This document shows, piece by piece, positions 1 to 8,569 of a DNA stretch of 60,430 nt. A program made the translations under genes and the position numbers. The stretch is from contig PMAT01000046.1 in the NCBI GenBank assembly GCA_003152695.1, positions 21,732 to 82,161 on the forward strand, in the 5' to 3' direction. The stretch comes from Acidobacteriaceae bacterium (GTDB lineage Bacteria; Acidobacteriota; Terriglobia; Terriglobales; Acidobacteriaceae). Under the pieces are notes generated by a model. The model saw only the letters and a program-made list of their open reading frames with translations. It was not told where the DNA came from and did not search any database. Every line of letters starts with the position of its first letter. Position 1 is the first letter of the stretch.

Positions 1-1
1 C

Positions 2-673
2 ATGAGCCGCGACGATCTGCTCAACACCAATTTCAAGATCATGAGCGATGTGGTGGGCAAGGTGGTGCAGTACTCGCCCAATTGCATCCTGATCATCGTC
101 TCCAACCCGCTCGACGCCATGGCGCAGGCGGCTTACAAGCTCAGCGGCTTCTCGCGCAATCGCGTGATCGGCATGGCCGGCATTCTCGACTCGGCCCGCT
201 TCCGCGCTTTCATCGCCCGGGAGCTGGATGTTTCCGTGGAGAACGTCACCGCGTTTGTCCTCGGCGGTCACGGCGACACCATGGTCCCGCTGCCGCGCTA
301 CTCGACGGTGGCGGGCATTCCCATCACCGAATTGATGGATGCAGCCACTCTCGCGCGCCTGGTGCAGCGCACCCGCGACGGTGGCGCCGAGATCGTCAAG
401 TACCTCAAGACCGGCAGCGCTTACTACGCGCCGTCGGCCGCGGTCGCAGAAATGGTCGAGGCCATCCTCAAGGACAAGAAGAAGATCGTGCCCTGCGCCG
501 CCTACCTGGAAGGCGAGTACGGTATCAAAGGGCTGTTCGTCGGCGTGCCCTGCAAGCTGGGCTCCAACGGCATCGAGAAAATTCTCGAGATCAAACTGAC
601 TCCGGAAGAGCAGGCCGCCTTGCAAAAGAGCGCCGACTCGGTGAAGGAGTTGGTGGGCGTCATCGAAGCGTAG
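2..673 (+). CDS. mdh: Malate dehydrogenase, 5'-truncated by window edge
   Basis: NAD-dependent malate/oxaloacetate interconversion of the TCA cycle, LDH-like type, cytosolic. Only the C-terminal 223 codons are visible; the first ATG is an internal Met, because the family normally has about 85-90 residues with the Rossmann glycine motif before it. Visible are the VSNPLD motif (fragment residues 33-38) and the GGHGDTMVP motif with catalytic His at fragment residue 90, followed by the conserved C-terminal EGEYGIKG strand. The gene ends in TAG at 671-673. A DUF4268 gene follows on the same strand 33 bp later and is probably unrelated in function. Confidence 0.93.
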   Translation: MSRDDLLNTNFKIMSDVVGKVVQYSPNCILIIVSNPLDAMAQAAYKLSGFSRNRVIGMAGILDSARFRAFIARELDVSVENVTAFVLGGHGDTMVPLPRYSTVAGIPITELMDAATLARLVQRTRDGGAEIVKYLKTGSAYYAPSAAVAEMVEAILKDKKKIVPCAAYLEGEYGIKGLFVGVPCKLGSNGIEKILEIKLTPEEQAALQKSADSVKELVGVIEA

Positions 674-706
674 AGCTCGCAGGATGTGTGGCCGCCCCAA
701 GGCACT

Positions 707-1666
707 ATGAGCGAATTCGGTATCATAACGCGTGTTAAGCTCCGCGATGTGTGGCCCAAGGAGGCGGCTGACTTTACACCTTGGCTGGCTAGCAATATGA
801 CGGCTCTGGGCGACGCCCTGGGCATGGACCTCGAACTCAAGCAGCAAGAATCTCCGGTCGGCGATTTTTCTTTAGACCTTCTGGCACATGATGTCAACAG
901 CCGCCGAACGGTGGTGATCGAGAACCAGCTTGAACCCACCAACCACGACCACCTCGGCAAACTGCTCACCTATGCGGCTGGCCACAATGCTACCGTGGTC
1001 GTGTGGATTGCTCAGGAGATTCGGGAAGAGCACCGGCAGGCTTTGGACTGGCTGAACCAACATACTGACCAAGAACTTGAATTCTACGGCGTGGTGGTCG
1101 AGGTGCTCCGTATCGACCAGTCGAGACCCGCCTATGTGTTCAGACTTGTTGCCTTTCCAAACGAATGGCGAAAGGGCGTCGTCTCCGCCGTAGCCTCGCC
1201 GCGGGAGGAGGCATACCGTCTATTCTTCCAGCGTCTTATCGACGACCTTCGCGAGCGGCACAGGTTCACGGGTGCCAGAGTGGCGCAACTGCAGAGCTGG
1301 TACTCTTTTGCCACCGGCCATTCGGAGGCCTCGTACGGTTTCAGTTTTGCGAGAGGCGGAAAGGTCCGTGCCGATCTGTATATCGCCGGTGGGGACGCCA
1401 ATGAGAACAAAGAGTTGTTCGACCGGCTTGCTAGCGATAAGGAAAATATCGAAAAGGAATATGGTGCAGCTCTCGAATGGGAACGGCTCGATAACCGGGT
1501 CGCTTGCAGAATTGCTATCTATCGCTCCGGCACAATCGATGACGTTAAGTTGCACGATGAACTTCTCAAATGGTCTATCGAGCAACTTTTGAAGTTCAAA
1601 AGGGTCTTTGGTCCGAGGTTGTCTGCGCTCTCACATACGCAAGCGGACGTTTCATCCCCACCATGA
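707..1666 (+). CDS. DUF4268 domain protein with nuclease-like core
   Basis: A 319-residue protein of the DUF4268 family. The N-terminal part resembles the PD-(D/E)XK nuclease fold: a GDFSLDLL strand (about residues 52-59, candidate Asp57) is followed by VIENQLE (70-76, candidate Glu72 and Gln74), then a helix with [11 protein letters not shown]. The C-terminal half (about 170-300) carries the DUF4268 region. Proteins of this type often sit near restriction or defence genes; here the gene lies between mdh and a toxin-antitoxin island. Start choice: ATG 707 follows a short AAGG-like ribosome site; an upstream GTG at 686 is in frame but less likely. Exact activity is unknown. Confidence 0.8.
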   Translation: MSEFGIITRVKLRDVWPKEAADFTPWLASNMTALGDALGMDLELKQQESPVGDFSLDLLAHDVNSRRTVVIENQLEPTNHDHLGKLLTYAAGHNATVVVWIAQEIREEHRQALDWLNQHTDQELEFYGVVVEVLRIDQSRPAYVFRLVAFPNEWRKGVVSAVASPREEAYRLFFQRLIDDLRERHRFTGARVAQLQSWYSFATGHSEASYGFSFARGGKVRADLYIAGGDANENKELFDRLASDKENIEKEYGAALEWERLDNRVACRIAIYRSGTIDDVKLHDELLKWSIEQLLKFKRVFGPRLSALSHTQADVSSPP

Positions 1667-1754
1667 TAGGTCGATCCCCAACTCCGGGTTCCCCTCCCAA
1701 GCCCCTCTTGCTGGGGTGGAATTTCGCAAGAGTGGACGGCGGCTTACGGCAAGG

Positions 1755-2177
1755 TTACACCTGCACGAGCGCGAGATCGGGAAAAGCCGCCCGATAAAGA
1801 CGATCGTCCAGTGTGAGTAGCCGATACCCGCGGTCGGCGGCATGAGCGCCAATCAAGAAGTCAGCCAAGATACGGCGCGGGCCAGGATCACGCTTTCCCT
1901 TTCGGCGTGCGGCGTATTTTTGAAAAGCCCGTCCCGCAGTGCGCCAGACCGCTTCCTGCAAGTTCCACTCGACGGCGATGCCGGTGTCGGTGAAGAAGGA
2001 AGTGAGAAATGCCTCGCTGCGGCCGGGCGCGGCCATTAGCTCAGCAAAGACCGGCGCGCTGATCGCCAAACCACCGTGTTGCAACGCGGCGTCCAACGCG
2101 AATTGTGCGGCCGCACTGACAGCCGGGTCGCGGTCCCAGAGAGCGATCATGATATTGGTATCGATGGAGGTTGTCAT
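1755..2177 (-). CDS. vapC: VapC-type PIN-domain ribonuclease toxin
   Basis: PIN-domain toxin of a type II toxin-antitoxin pair, predicted Mg-dependent RNase acting on cellular RNA. The 140-residue product begins MTTSIDTN with the first acidic ligand at Asp6 and has a conserved Glu in the APVFAEL helix, a DFLIGAHA motif and a C-terminal LTLDDRLY motif, the usual PIN acidic set. The start at 2177 overlaps the stop of the upstream AbrB-type antitoxin by ATGA, which points to translational coupling; an upstream in-frame ATG at 2201 would lie inside the antitoxin and is rejected. First toxin of a four-module island. Confidence 0.88.
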   Translation of the reverse strand: MTTSIDTNIMIALWDRDPAVSAAAQFALDAALQHGGLAISAPVFAELMAAPGRSEAFLTSFFTDTGIAVEWNLQEAVWRTAGRAFQKYAARRKGKRDPGPRRILADFLIGAHAADRGYRLLTLDDRLYRAAFPDLALVQV

Positions 2178-2413
2178 CGCCCGCGCGTCTCTTTGGTCCA
2201 ACGATTAATTCCCGCCCGGCCGGGCGGGATTCCGGGATTTCCGATCCCCCGATACTTTGCAAATGGGCTTTCCGTTCGCGCGGGGCGGACGCGGACTCCC
2301 GCTTCATCACTTTCAAAGATCAACTGGTCGCCCGTTCGCACACCCAGGGCCCGGCGAATCTCGCGCGGCACCGTAATCTGGCCCTTGCTCGTTATCCTTG
2401 CCTGCTTTTGCAA
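2174..2413 (-). CDS. vapB: AbrB/SpoVT-type antitoxin (VapB)
   Basis: A 79-residue antitoxin with an N-terminal swapped-hairpin AbrB domain: the ITSKGQITVPREIRRALGV motif covers residues 7-25. The C-terminal tail (RGIGNPGIPPGRAGINRW) is the typical toxin-binding segment of this VapB subgroup. It should neutralise the coupled PIN toxin and autorepress the operon. The stop overlaps the toxin ATG. The coding region contains an 18-bp perfect palindrome at 2211-2228 that is explained by the Pro-Pro-Gly-Arg-Ala-Gly codons. It is divergent from the second VapBC module, leaving about 160 bp for both promoters. Confidence 0.88.
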   Translation of the reverse strand: MQKQARITSKGQITVPREIRRALGVRTGDQLIFESDEAGVRVRPARTESPFAKYRGIGNPGIPPGRAGINRWTKETRGR

Positions 2414-2537
2414 CCTGCGCCTCCAACATTTCTTACTTTATCACAGCACTCCTTACTTTGGTGCCGGGGTGCCCGTTGTCTTCCAGATCAGTCTGACCCG
2501 GTAGATGAACTGACTCTCCGTTGAACAATACACAAAA

Positions 2538-2556
2538 ATGTGAGATGTTTACACAT
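2538..2556. promoter_or_regulatory. Possible VapB operator (CACA/TGTG half-sites)
   Basis: Just upstream of the second vapB start, ATGTG at 2538-2542 and CACAT at 2552-2556 form an inverted repeat with a 9-nt spacer, and a further CACA at 2531-2534 pairs with the same TGTG. Antitoxins of this type usually bind such palindromes to autoregulate their promoter. This is a position-based inference; the half-sites are short. Confidence 0.3.
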
Positions 2557-2571
2557 AGAGGGTTACGACTT

Positions 2572-2775
2572 GTGCGAACCAATATCGAGATTGACGATGA
2601 TTTGATGCGGCGGGCGATGCGCCGCAGCGGAGCGGCGACGAAGAAAGCGGCGGTGGAAGAGGCCCTTCGGCTTCTGGTGAAGATGCACGAACAGACTTCG
2701 ATTCGCAGATGGCATGGCAAAGTGCAATGGGAAGGCAACTTGAAGCAACTGCGCCGCAGCCGAGTTCCGCAATAG
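2572..2775 (+). CDS. vapB: VapB-family antitoxin (RHH type)
   Basis: A 67-residue antitoxin starting at GTG 2572 as (M)RTNIEIDDDLMRRAMRRSG, the hallmark N-terminus of the VapB/DUF2191 group. A clear AGAGGG ribosome site at 2557-2562 lies 9 nt before the GTG, which decides the start against the in-frame TTG at 2521. The KKAAVEEALRLLV helix (about residues 23-35) completes the ribbon-helix-helix-like DNA-binding part; the Arg/Lys-rich C-terminus should contact the toxin. The vapC gene follows after 9 bp on the same strand. Confidence 0.85.
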   Translation: MRTNIEIDDDLMRRAMRRSGAATKKAAVEEALRLLVKMHEQTSIRRWHGKVQWEGNLKQLRRSRVPQ

Positions 2776-2784
2776 GCGGCGCCC

Positions 2785-3180
2785 ATGGTCATTGTTGACA
2801 CCACAGTCTGGATCGACTACCTGGGCAACGTAAGCAATCGCGAGACGAATTGGCTGATTCGCGAATTGGGGCGGCAACCGCTGGGGTTGACTGACATCGT
2901 CCTATGTGAAGTCTTGCAGGGAATTCGAAGCGATGCCGCCTTCGCCGGGGTGCGGCATGATCTTGAGAAGCTCTACATTTTTAATACCGGCGGAAGCGAG
3001 TTGGCCGTGGCCGCCGCCCAGAACTATCGTCGCCTCCGGCAAGCAGGGTATACGGTGCGCACAACCATCGATTGCCTGATCGCCACATTCTGTTTGGAGG
3101 CCGGGCATGCGCTGCTTCATCGCGACCGCGATTTCGATCCCTTCGAGGAATATTTTGGGTTGCGCGTGGTGCATCCGTAA
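2785..3180 (+). CDS. vapC: VapC-type PIN-domain toxin
   Basis: A 131-residue PIN ribonuclease. Conserved acidic residues are visible in MVIVDTTVWIDYL (Asp5), CEVLQGIR (Glu), TIDCLIATFCLE (Asp) and HRDRDFDPF (Asp). It is the cognate toxin of the antitoxin ending 9 bp upstream, in the VapB-VapC arrangement common in soil bacteria. It differs in sequence from the first VapC of the island (ending at 1755), so the two modules are separate acquisitions rather than a duplication. It converges on a lone HigA-like gene. Confidence 0.9.
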   Translation: MVIVDTTVWIDYLGNVSNRETNWLIRELGRQPLGLTDIVLCEVLQGIRSDAAFAGVRHDLEKLYIFNTGGSELAVAAAQNYRRLRQAGYTVRTTIDCLIATFCLEAGHALLHRDRDFDPFEEYFGLRVVHP

Positions 3181-3232
3181 GACGGTTTACCCTTGCCAGC
3201 ACTGGCGTCCTTTGCTGGGACGGAGATTTTGC

Positions 3233-3559
3233 CTAGGCCACTGCCCGGCTGGTGCGCACCTGCAAGCGGACACCTTCCCGCCGCTGAAGATAGGCAACGA
3301 TTCCAAACAGGTTGCTGGCGGTTGGATTACCCTTTGGCCCAAACATCTGGTCCAGGGTCTTTACGTGCAGTTTCGTATCTGCGGCCAGCTTGGGAAACCC
3401 CACCGTGGCATTGATGTAGTCGCGCAAGAGATCCTTCCCCAGCGCAACCTCTCCGGCGAGAAGGCTTTCCACGGCATCGCGGAGCAGCCCCTTGCGAAAG
3501 GCAGCGTCGCGTCGCACTCGCGCCTGTACGGTTTCTCTGAAATCTCGTGTTAGAACCAT
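3233..3559 (-). CDS. HigA-like addiction-module antidote, no toxin beside it
   Basis: A 108-residue protein with the N-terminus MVLTRDFRETVQARVRRDAAFR and a C-terminal helix-turn-helix-like segment (LHVKTLDQMFGPKGNPTASNL), matching HigA/addiction-module antidote regulators. Such genes normally follow a HigB/RelE toxin on the same strand, but the 53 bp between this start and the MazF-like stop at 3613 has no room for one. It may be an orphan regulator or could be co-transcribed downstream of the MazF pair. The start ATG at 3559 gives the family-typical N-terminus. Confidence 0.75.
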   Translation of the reverse strand: MVLTRDFRETVQARVRRDAAFRKGLLRDAVESLLAGEVALGKDLLRDYINATVGFPKLAADTKLHVKTLDQMFGPKGNPTASNLFGIVAYLQRREGVRLQVRTSRAVA

Positions 3560-3612
3560 TCCTCACTCCGCGGTTCTTTAGCGAATGCTTCTTCATCAGC
3601 ATCCGTCGCTGA

Positions 3613-3969
3613 CTATGTAAGGTCAAGAGCGATCTTGACCGCAGTTTCAATCCTCTGCATGGATGCCGATGCCAGCGTGCCCAGCGGAGGGTAGATCACC
3701 AGTTGCTTTTCCACCGTGGTCGGTTGGTCACACTTCACCCACGAGTCGCGGAGCAAGCCGCCTTCTGCGGCCTTCAGCTTGGGACGCAGTGAAAACGCCT
3801 TGTGCTCGGCGGTGGAGATGGGCAATACACATACGTCCAGAGCGTGTGCGTTCAGGCTGTCGCTGGAAATCACCAGCGCGGGACGTTCCTTGTCAAGGTC
3901 GATCAGGCAAACTTCGCCCCGCCTCGGATACCATTGCGTAGGCTTGGTTCCGCTTCGCCAGGCAGTCAT
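3613..3969 (-). CDS. MazF/PemK-family endoribonuclease toxin
   Basis: A 118-residue toxin of the MazF/PemK/CcdB fold. Visible are the RRGEVCLIDLDKERPALVIS segment (residues 16-35), where family members read RGEVWLVDLDP-x-RPALVIS, and a VLPISTAEH strand (about 48-56). The predicted role is sequence-specific mRNA cleavage. Its ATG overlaps the stop of the upstream antitoxin by 4 nt (ATGA, 3966-3969), the arrangement expected for a coupled toxin-antitoxin pair. Confidence 0.85.
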   Translation of the reverse strand: MTAWRSGTKPTQWYPRRGEVCLIDLDKERPALVISSDSLNAHALDVCVLPISTAEHKAFSLRPKLKAAEGGLLRDSWVKCDQPTTVEKQLVIYPPLGTLASASMQRIETAVKIALDLT

Positions 3970-4214
3970 GGGCGTGACCAGGATTTAAGGCCGGCCTTGT
4001 GGAAGGCGCGGCGCTCCTGCCGGTCTTCCGCCGCGCTGCTGAAGAACTGCGCCGCTTCCTGGTAGAGGCTGGCCTTGCGCTCCGTCTCCAGAGCGTACTT
4101 CAGCAACTGGTTGACCCGTTCGCTGGCGGAGTTGCTCCCCTTGGTGCGTTCAACCTCTGCCAGAACATTCTGGTCGAGCGAAAAAGACCGGGTTTTCCTG
4201 ACTGCGGACCGCAT
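3966..4214 (-). CDS. Antitoxin of the MazF/PemK pair
   Basis: An 82-residue small protein starting MRSAVRKTRSFSLDQNVLAE, with a short beta strand followed by helices (SASERVNQLLKYALETERKA) like ribbon-helix-helix antitoxins, and a charged C-terminal tail (EDRQERRAFHKAG). It is translationally coupled to the downstream MazF-like toxin. An in-frame ATG at 4301 would add 29 residues with no family resemblance and is rejected. The family is assigned by partner and shape rather than by a strong motif. Confidence 0.72.
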   Translation of the reverse strand: MRSAVRKTRSFSLDQNVLAEVERTKGSNSASERVNQLLKYALETERKASLYQEAAQFFSSAAEDRQERRAFHKAGLKSWSRP

Positions 4215-4325
4215 AGCTGTGGTTCTCCCAAAGCTATTGTGATTTCTATTAGGTATGTTGTCAAGATTCCTACAAGGAATGTTGGTCAACGAAATGGCCA
4301 CGATGGGATGCCCCGCCGAAGCTGG

Positions 4326-4718
4326 TTAAAGCGTTCTGGCGGTAAAGATCAGATACACCGCCAATATAATTCCGAAAAGCGCAGCAATCACGCCCAGAAC
4401 GGTAACGATTGCGCCAGCCGGCTGGAACTCGTCTGCGTTGAGCCGGTTCATGGTTGTGCGGTATCGGACCAACGATACCAGCGCCATGAAGATACCCATA
4501 ACTATGAAACCGACCCCGATCGCCAGCGACATCCCGCTCTGACGTTCGCCATTGCCCTGCATGCGCAAGAATTCGCGCAAGGTAATTCCAAACCTTGCCA
4601 CCACGAAGCCAAACACGATAATGCTGATGCTGGTGCGAATCCACGCTAGAAAGGTGCGCTCGTTCGCAAGGTGGTCGGCGGCTTTACCGGATTGGGTGGA
4701 AGGAACTGGAGCAGTCAT
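4326..4718 (-). CDS. DUF202/YidH-family inner-membrane protein
   Basis: A 130-residue protein of the YidH/DUF202 family. The N-terminal ANERTFLAWIRTSISII motif (about residues 18-34) is diagnostic. Three hydrophobic segments follow: about 28-46, 64-84 and 100-126. Function in bacteria is not established. It stands alone, with the toxin-antitoxin island downstream and a 390-bp spacer upstream. Confidence 0.85.
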   Translation of the reverse strand: MTAPVPSTQSGKAADHLANERTFLAWIRTSISIIVFGFVVARFGITLREFLRMQGNGERQSGMSLAIGVGFIVMGIFMALVSLVRYRTTMNRLNADEFQPAGAIVTVLGVIAALFGIILAVYLIFTARTL

Positions 4719-5110
4719 AGGTACTTATGCCGGGCTGGCCGCGCATAACCGCATAACCATGTTATCGCGCAAGGCTTTATCGGCCATCGCACACAGTAAA
4801 CCAGCGCAAAGTAGCATATAGGTGCTATACAAATGGCGAAATTAGCACCACTCTTGGGCGAATTCAACTCCCAGAAGTGGCTCCAAGGGCCCTAGGAAGC
4901 CCCAGGATCGACGAAGACCCTTTGGACTGGCCTGAGAGGGGCATCTGGGAGCTAAAGGCCCGCCAGCGGTCACGCAGACACTCTGGCGTACGTTTCCGGT
5001 TTTGGGAAATCCAGTATGCGGACGGGCTCGCGCCGGACGGTCTTGGGACCATGCTGTTCGGATTACCGAGCCGAACACGCCCCAATGCCGCTCGTCTTCG
5101 TTCTACAGCA
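4719..5110. other. Gene-free spacer
   Basis: About 390 bp between the YidH-like start and the PIN-TRAM stop. Short open frames exist on both strands but none has a ribosome site with a recognisable product. No tRNA-like cloverleaf, tmRNA tail or RNase P signature was seen. It presumably contains the YidH-family promoter; otherwise nothing recognised. Confidence 0.4.
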
Positions 5111-6202
5111 CTACTCGTGCTTGGGCGTTTCCGGAACCACGACTGCCGGGACAGGCGGAGACGCCACTTTCTTAAAGTCCGGTCGTGGCTCGATGGGACG
5201 CGCCGGCGCGCTCACGCTGCGCTCGTCAAACTTGCCGAAAATCATCTTCCCGGCGGTGGTCTGTAGAACCGACGTCACCGATATATCGATGTTCCTGCCG
5301 ATCATCTTACGGGCGTTGTCCACCACCACCATGGTTCCGTCGTCCAGATAGGCCACACCCTGGTTGTACTCCTTGCCTTCCTTCAGGATGAAAACCTTCA
5401 TGATTTCGCCGGGCAGGACAATGGGCTTTAACGAGTTCGCCAGCTCGTTAATGTTCAGCACCGCGACTCCTTGCAGCTGGGCCACTTTATTGAGATTGAA
5501 ATCGTTGGTGACGATCTTGCTTTCGTACACTTTGGCCAGCTCGATCAGCTTCAGGTCCACTTCGCGCACTGCGGGGAAGTCGTCTTCTACGATCTGCACC
5601 TGCAAAGTCGCGATCTTCTGGATTCGCTGCAAGATGTCAAGGCCGCGGCGGCCGCGGTTGCGCTTCATGGAGTCAGCCGAGTCGGCCACCAACTGAAGTT
5701 CGCGCAGCACGAACTGTGGAATGACGATCACTCCATCGAGGAAACCGGTTTCGGCGATGTCGGCGATGCGGCCATCGATGATGACACTGGTGTCGAGGAT
5801 CTTGTGGCTCCGCTTGGACTGTTTCTCGCCGCCAAAAATGCCGCCCAGCGCCGCCAGATTGAGCAGGTCGCCCTTGCCGGCGCCCACCACCAGACCTACA
5901 TAGGCCATGATCAACATTACGAAAAGCTGCAGAAAGCTTTGCGTCGGACCTTCGTGAATGCTGTTGCGGATGACGAGACTGAAAAGGTAGGCGCCTGCGA
6001 TTCCGAGGATGCTTCCAATGGCCGCGCCGATAAGCCGCTTCAGGCTGACGCGTCTCAGGCGGAGCTCAAATAGGACCACTGCGATTCCGAAAAGCACTCC
6101 CACCGCTGCTGCGGGCCATCGGTTCAACCCAAGCGGACGCAGTTCATAACTTGCAACTGCTGTAATGAGGACGAATAAGATCCGTATGAATACCAGGTCC
6201 AA
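5111..6202 (-). CDS. Membrane PIN-TRAM domain protein (YacL-like)
   Basis: A 363-residue protein of the PIN/TRAM (YacL) family. Four hydrophobic segments occupy about residues 4-115; then a PIN domain begins at [16 protein letters not shown] (about 134-149, acidic site Asp137) and runs through [12 protein letters not shown] (about 230), followed by a TRAM domain (about 255-315) and a Pro-rich tail. The family is thought to act on RNA at the membrane; in Firmicutes and Acidobacteriota it often neighbours ispD/F or stands alone. Start ATG at 6202 gives a membrane N-terminus. Nucleic-acid target unknown. Confidence 0.88.
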   Translation of the reverse strand: MDLVFIRILFVLITAVASYELRPLGLNRWPAAAVGVLFGIAVVLFELRLRRVSLKRLIGAAIGSILGIAGAYLFSLVIRNSIHEGPTQSFLQLFVMLIMAYVGLVVGAGKGDLLNLAALGGIFGGEKQSKRSHKILDTSVIIDGRIADIAETGFLDGVIVIPQFVLRELQLVADSADSMKRNRGRRGLDILQRIQKIATLQVQIVEDDFPAVREVDLKLIELAKVYESKIVTNDFNLNKVAQLQGVAVLNINELANSLKPIVLPGEIMKVFILKEGKEYNQGVAYLDDGTMVVVDNARKMIGRNIDISVTSVLQTTAGKMIFGKFDERSVSAPARPIEPRPDFKKVASPPVPAVVVPETPKHE

Positions 6203-6493
6203 GCGACACCTCCACCAAGCGGTCCAGGCGTCTGCAGTGGGTGAAAGTGCTCCGGGGATATAGGAAGAAAATGATGCCGGTAGCGCACTCCCAAATCCAA
6301 ACGCGTCGGGCAGGCCTCGACTTCGCTCGCTCCGCTAAGTAACCACCTCGGGGCATATGAAAAAAATGCGCCCCGACCCGCCCAACCGCGGCGGGACTAT
6401 TACTGAGTAGCCGAAGTATATACCAATTCGGGACTTATTCCGCGACGCACTTGCCTCTCAATTGAGGCGGGTTCCAATTTGGGCGAAGCGCGC

Positions 6494-6676
6494 TTGGTGG
6501 AAGCCCCCTGCTTCAGCAGGGGAGCCGGACTTTAGTCCGGCGAAAAGAGTTCGATTTTGAAAATGGGCTTTAGCCCTGGATTTTCAAATGCCGGCGCTAA
6601 AGCGCGTGATCCAGACCGCTATTTTTCCGGAGCGCTGAAGCGCTCCTCCCCCCATAAATGCGGGGGCTCCCACCAT
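6494..6676. repeat. Palindrome-chain element, copy A (TIR-bounded)
   Basis: 183-bp copy of an element present three times in this window. It starts TTGGTGGAAGCCCCC and ends with its near-inverse (GGGGGCTCCCACCA). Between the ends lies a chain of short palindromes: CCCCTGCTTCAGCAGGGG, CCGGACTTTAGTCCGG, GGGCTTTAGCCC, GCGCTAAAGCGC, GGAGCGCTGAAGCGCTCC, and a CATAAATG-centred stem. It has no open reading frame of its own. It lies beyond the 3' end of the Yip1 gene, in a 540-bp spacer upstream of the divergent PIN-TRAM gene. Confidence 0.85.
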
Positions 6677-6744
6677 GAAGCACAATGCACACCATTCTTC
6701 CGCAGCCGGTGAAGCCGTGCCCGGATACAAAACGCTTCTCGTTC

Positions 6745-7491
6745 TCAGGCGAACGCCGCCGCAAGTCCCGCGCCGCCCAGCACTACCACTGCCCACCAGC
6801 CGAAGGCCACCGCCATGCAGGTCCCCCGCTTCAGCTTGGTTACGCAGCCGTAGCCCAGCCCAGCCAGCGCAATCGCCCAGATGGTGAACACATCCAGCGA
6901 AGTCGCTATGGAGTAAAGGAAGTGGGAACTGGGGTCAACCAGAGCGCTCAAGTTGCTGGCGATCGGGTTCTGGAAGGTGAAGGCTTCACCCCCTCCCACA
7001 CTGATCGCCAGTATGGCAATTAGCGCTTTGATGATCCCGGGCAGCGATGCGTACATGCTGATGGCCATGCACTGATTAAAAGTGAGGCGCTGACCGAAGC
7101 CAAAGTTGAATGTCCCCAGTAACACACCGGCCATGATGGCAATGATGATCAATAAGAGCACCGGATAGGCGTAACCAATCACTCGATTGACCTTGACGAT
7201 GGTCTGAATCTGCGCCGCGCGCTGATCGGGAGACAACTGATCAAGCTTCTCCGCCTGTTTTGGGGAGAGCGCCATTTGGTTCTCGACGACTTTTTCCATG
7301 CCGAGTTTCTTGTCCACCACCAATACCATCGCCACGCTGGCGATGGCCAGCAAGATCCAGGGCACCCACCAGCTGGCGCTGCGCCGGATGTCGGAGAACG
7401 TTTTGCTGGGAGCGATGAAGGTGTCCACGACGCGTTCGACCTGGGAAAGAGGCGGTTGCTCCACGGGGGCGACAGGACTGGCAGAACTCAT
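6745..7491 (-). CDS. YIP1-family membrane protein
   Basis: A 248-residue integral membrane protein with a soluble N-terminal stretch (SQVERVVDTFIAPSKTFSDI, about residues 16-35, typical of bacterial Yip1-domain proteins) and about five hydrophobic segments at about 42-60, 107-130, 145-170, 190-215 and 225-247. Bacterial members have no proven role. The gene is divergent from the tol-pal cluster, from which it is separated by a 360-bp spacer holding the tol promoter. Confidence 0.8.
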   Translation of the reverse strand: MSSASPVAPVEQPPLSQVERVVDTFIAPSKTFSDIRRSASWWVPWILLAIASVAMVLVVDKKLGMEKVVENQMALSPKQAEKLDQLSPDQRAAQIQTIVKVNRVIGYAYPVLLLIIIAIMAGVLLGTFNFGFGQRLTFNQCMAISMYASLPGIIKALIAILAISVGGGEAFTFQNPIASNLSALVDPSSHFLYSIATSLDVFTIWAIALAGLGYGCVTKLKRGTCMAVAFGWWAVVVLGGAGLAAAFA

Positions 7492-7792
7492 GAGTCTCCT
7501 TTTGCTTCAGACGAAGTACCGGCCTGACTCGACGAGCGCGGCCGAAATTAGTTGCAAATCAAACGCGGATTCGGCGAGATTGTACCACTGGCGTCTTGCT
7601 GGAGGGCGCGGTCACAGCCCTAGACTGGCGCGCACGTCCTTCATGAGCAGCATCAGGTGCAATTCAAAACCGGGACAACTCCGGTTGGCGAATGGTTGTC
7701 AAAATGGCGGCCAACGCCCCGCTTGCCGGCCTTGGCGCGAATTCTCAGCATTTTAACAGTCCGTAACTACCGAGGAACCTCGCTGCGCAAAC

Positions 7793-7821
7793 CTGATTCT
7801 GCCTCGTCAAATGCTTATAAT
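7793..7821 (+). promoter_or_regulatory. Putative sigma70-type promoter of the tol cluster
   Basis: A perfect TATAAT at 7816-7821 lies 34 nt before the tolQ ATG, with CTGATT at 7793-7798 as a weak -35 (three matches to consensus) at 17-bp spacing. The rest of the 7492-7855 spacer shows nothing else recognisable. Confidence 0.42.
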
Positions 7822-7855
7822 GCGAAGTTAGCGAAAGTCGAGCCTGTTGCGTCCA

Positions 7856-8569
7856 ATGAATGTGCATTTTTTCTTGTTTGCCTCGGCCATCGGCGGTGAA
7901 ATTTCCGGGCTGATTGAATCCAGTGGTCTGGTCGCCAAAGCTGTCCTCTTAATTCTGCTGCTGTTCAGCCTGGCATCGTGGGCCATCATTTTCTCCAAGT
8001 GGGGCCTGTTCCGGCGGGCGCGGGTGCAGAGCAATCGCTTCATACGCGCGTTTCGCAAGTCGGAGCGGCTGCAAGATGTCGCCGCGGTTGCGGAACAATT
8101 CAAGCCCAGCCCGCTGATCGCCGTGTTCGACGGCGCCTATGACGAACTGCGCAAGCAGGCGCCGCATCCCATTCGCATGGCCGCTTTGCAGCGCGCCACC
8201 CAGATTGCGGCCTCGGAAGAGCTGAGCCGCCTGGAGAGCCGCCTGCCCTGGCTGGCAACCACCGGAGCGGTCACGCCCTTCATCGGCCTGTTCGGCACGG
8301 TGTGGGGCATTATCGACGCCTTCCACGGTCTCGGGACCGCTGGCGGAGCCACGTTGCGCGCGGTCGCGCCCGGCATTTCTGAAGCGCTGATTACCACCGC
8401 GGCCGGCTTGTTCGCGGCCATTCCCGCCGTCATCGCCTACAACATGTTCACCCAGCACATTCGCGAGTTCGGGGCGCGCATGGACGATTTCAGCCTGGAA
8501 CTGATCAACGAGGTCGAGCGCGCCCAGACGGGCAGCGCTCGCGCGGTCGAAAGTGTGGAGCGGCGGTAA
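7856..8569 (+). CDS. tolQ: TolQ/ExbB-type proton channel protein
   Basis: Inner-membrane MotA/TolQ/ExbB proton-channel subunit that energises the Tol-Pal system. The 237-residue protein has a first membrane segment at about 21-46, a cytoplasmic loop with the RLESRLPWLATTGAVTPFIG motif, and two further segments around 133-157 (GLFGTVWGIIDAF) and 170-196 (SEALITTAAGLFAAIPAVIAY). An ATG at 7856 is preferred over the TTG at 7847. The tolR start overlaps its stop (TAATG). First gene of the cluster tolQ, tolR, tonB/tolA-like, tolB, pal, cpoB. Confidence 0.92.
   Translation: MNVHFFLFASAIGGEISGLIESSGLVAKAVLLILLLFSLASWAIIFSKWGLFRRARVQSNRFIRAFRKSERLQDVAAVAEQFKPSPLIAVFDGAYDELRKQAPHPIRMAALQRATQIAASEELSRLESRLPWLATTGAVTPFIGLFGTVWGIIDAFHGLGTAGGATLRAVAPGISEALITTAAGLFAAIPAVIAYNMFTQHIREFGARMDDFSLELINEVERAQTGSARAVESVERR

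Noticed and set aside
2211-2228. Perfect 18-bp palindrome as an operator or terminator
   Set aside because: It lies within the antitoxin coding sequence and is explained by conserved Pro-Pro-Gly-Arg-Ala-Gly codons of the family tail.
4842-5085. Small minus-strand genes in the spacer before the PIN-TRAM gene
   Set aside because: Two overlapping frames have no ribosome site, no signal or domain, and odd composition; no support for either.
6494-6676. Insertion sequence
   Set aside because: The element has inverted ends but no transposase frame and is under 200 bp; at most a non-autonomous element.
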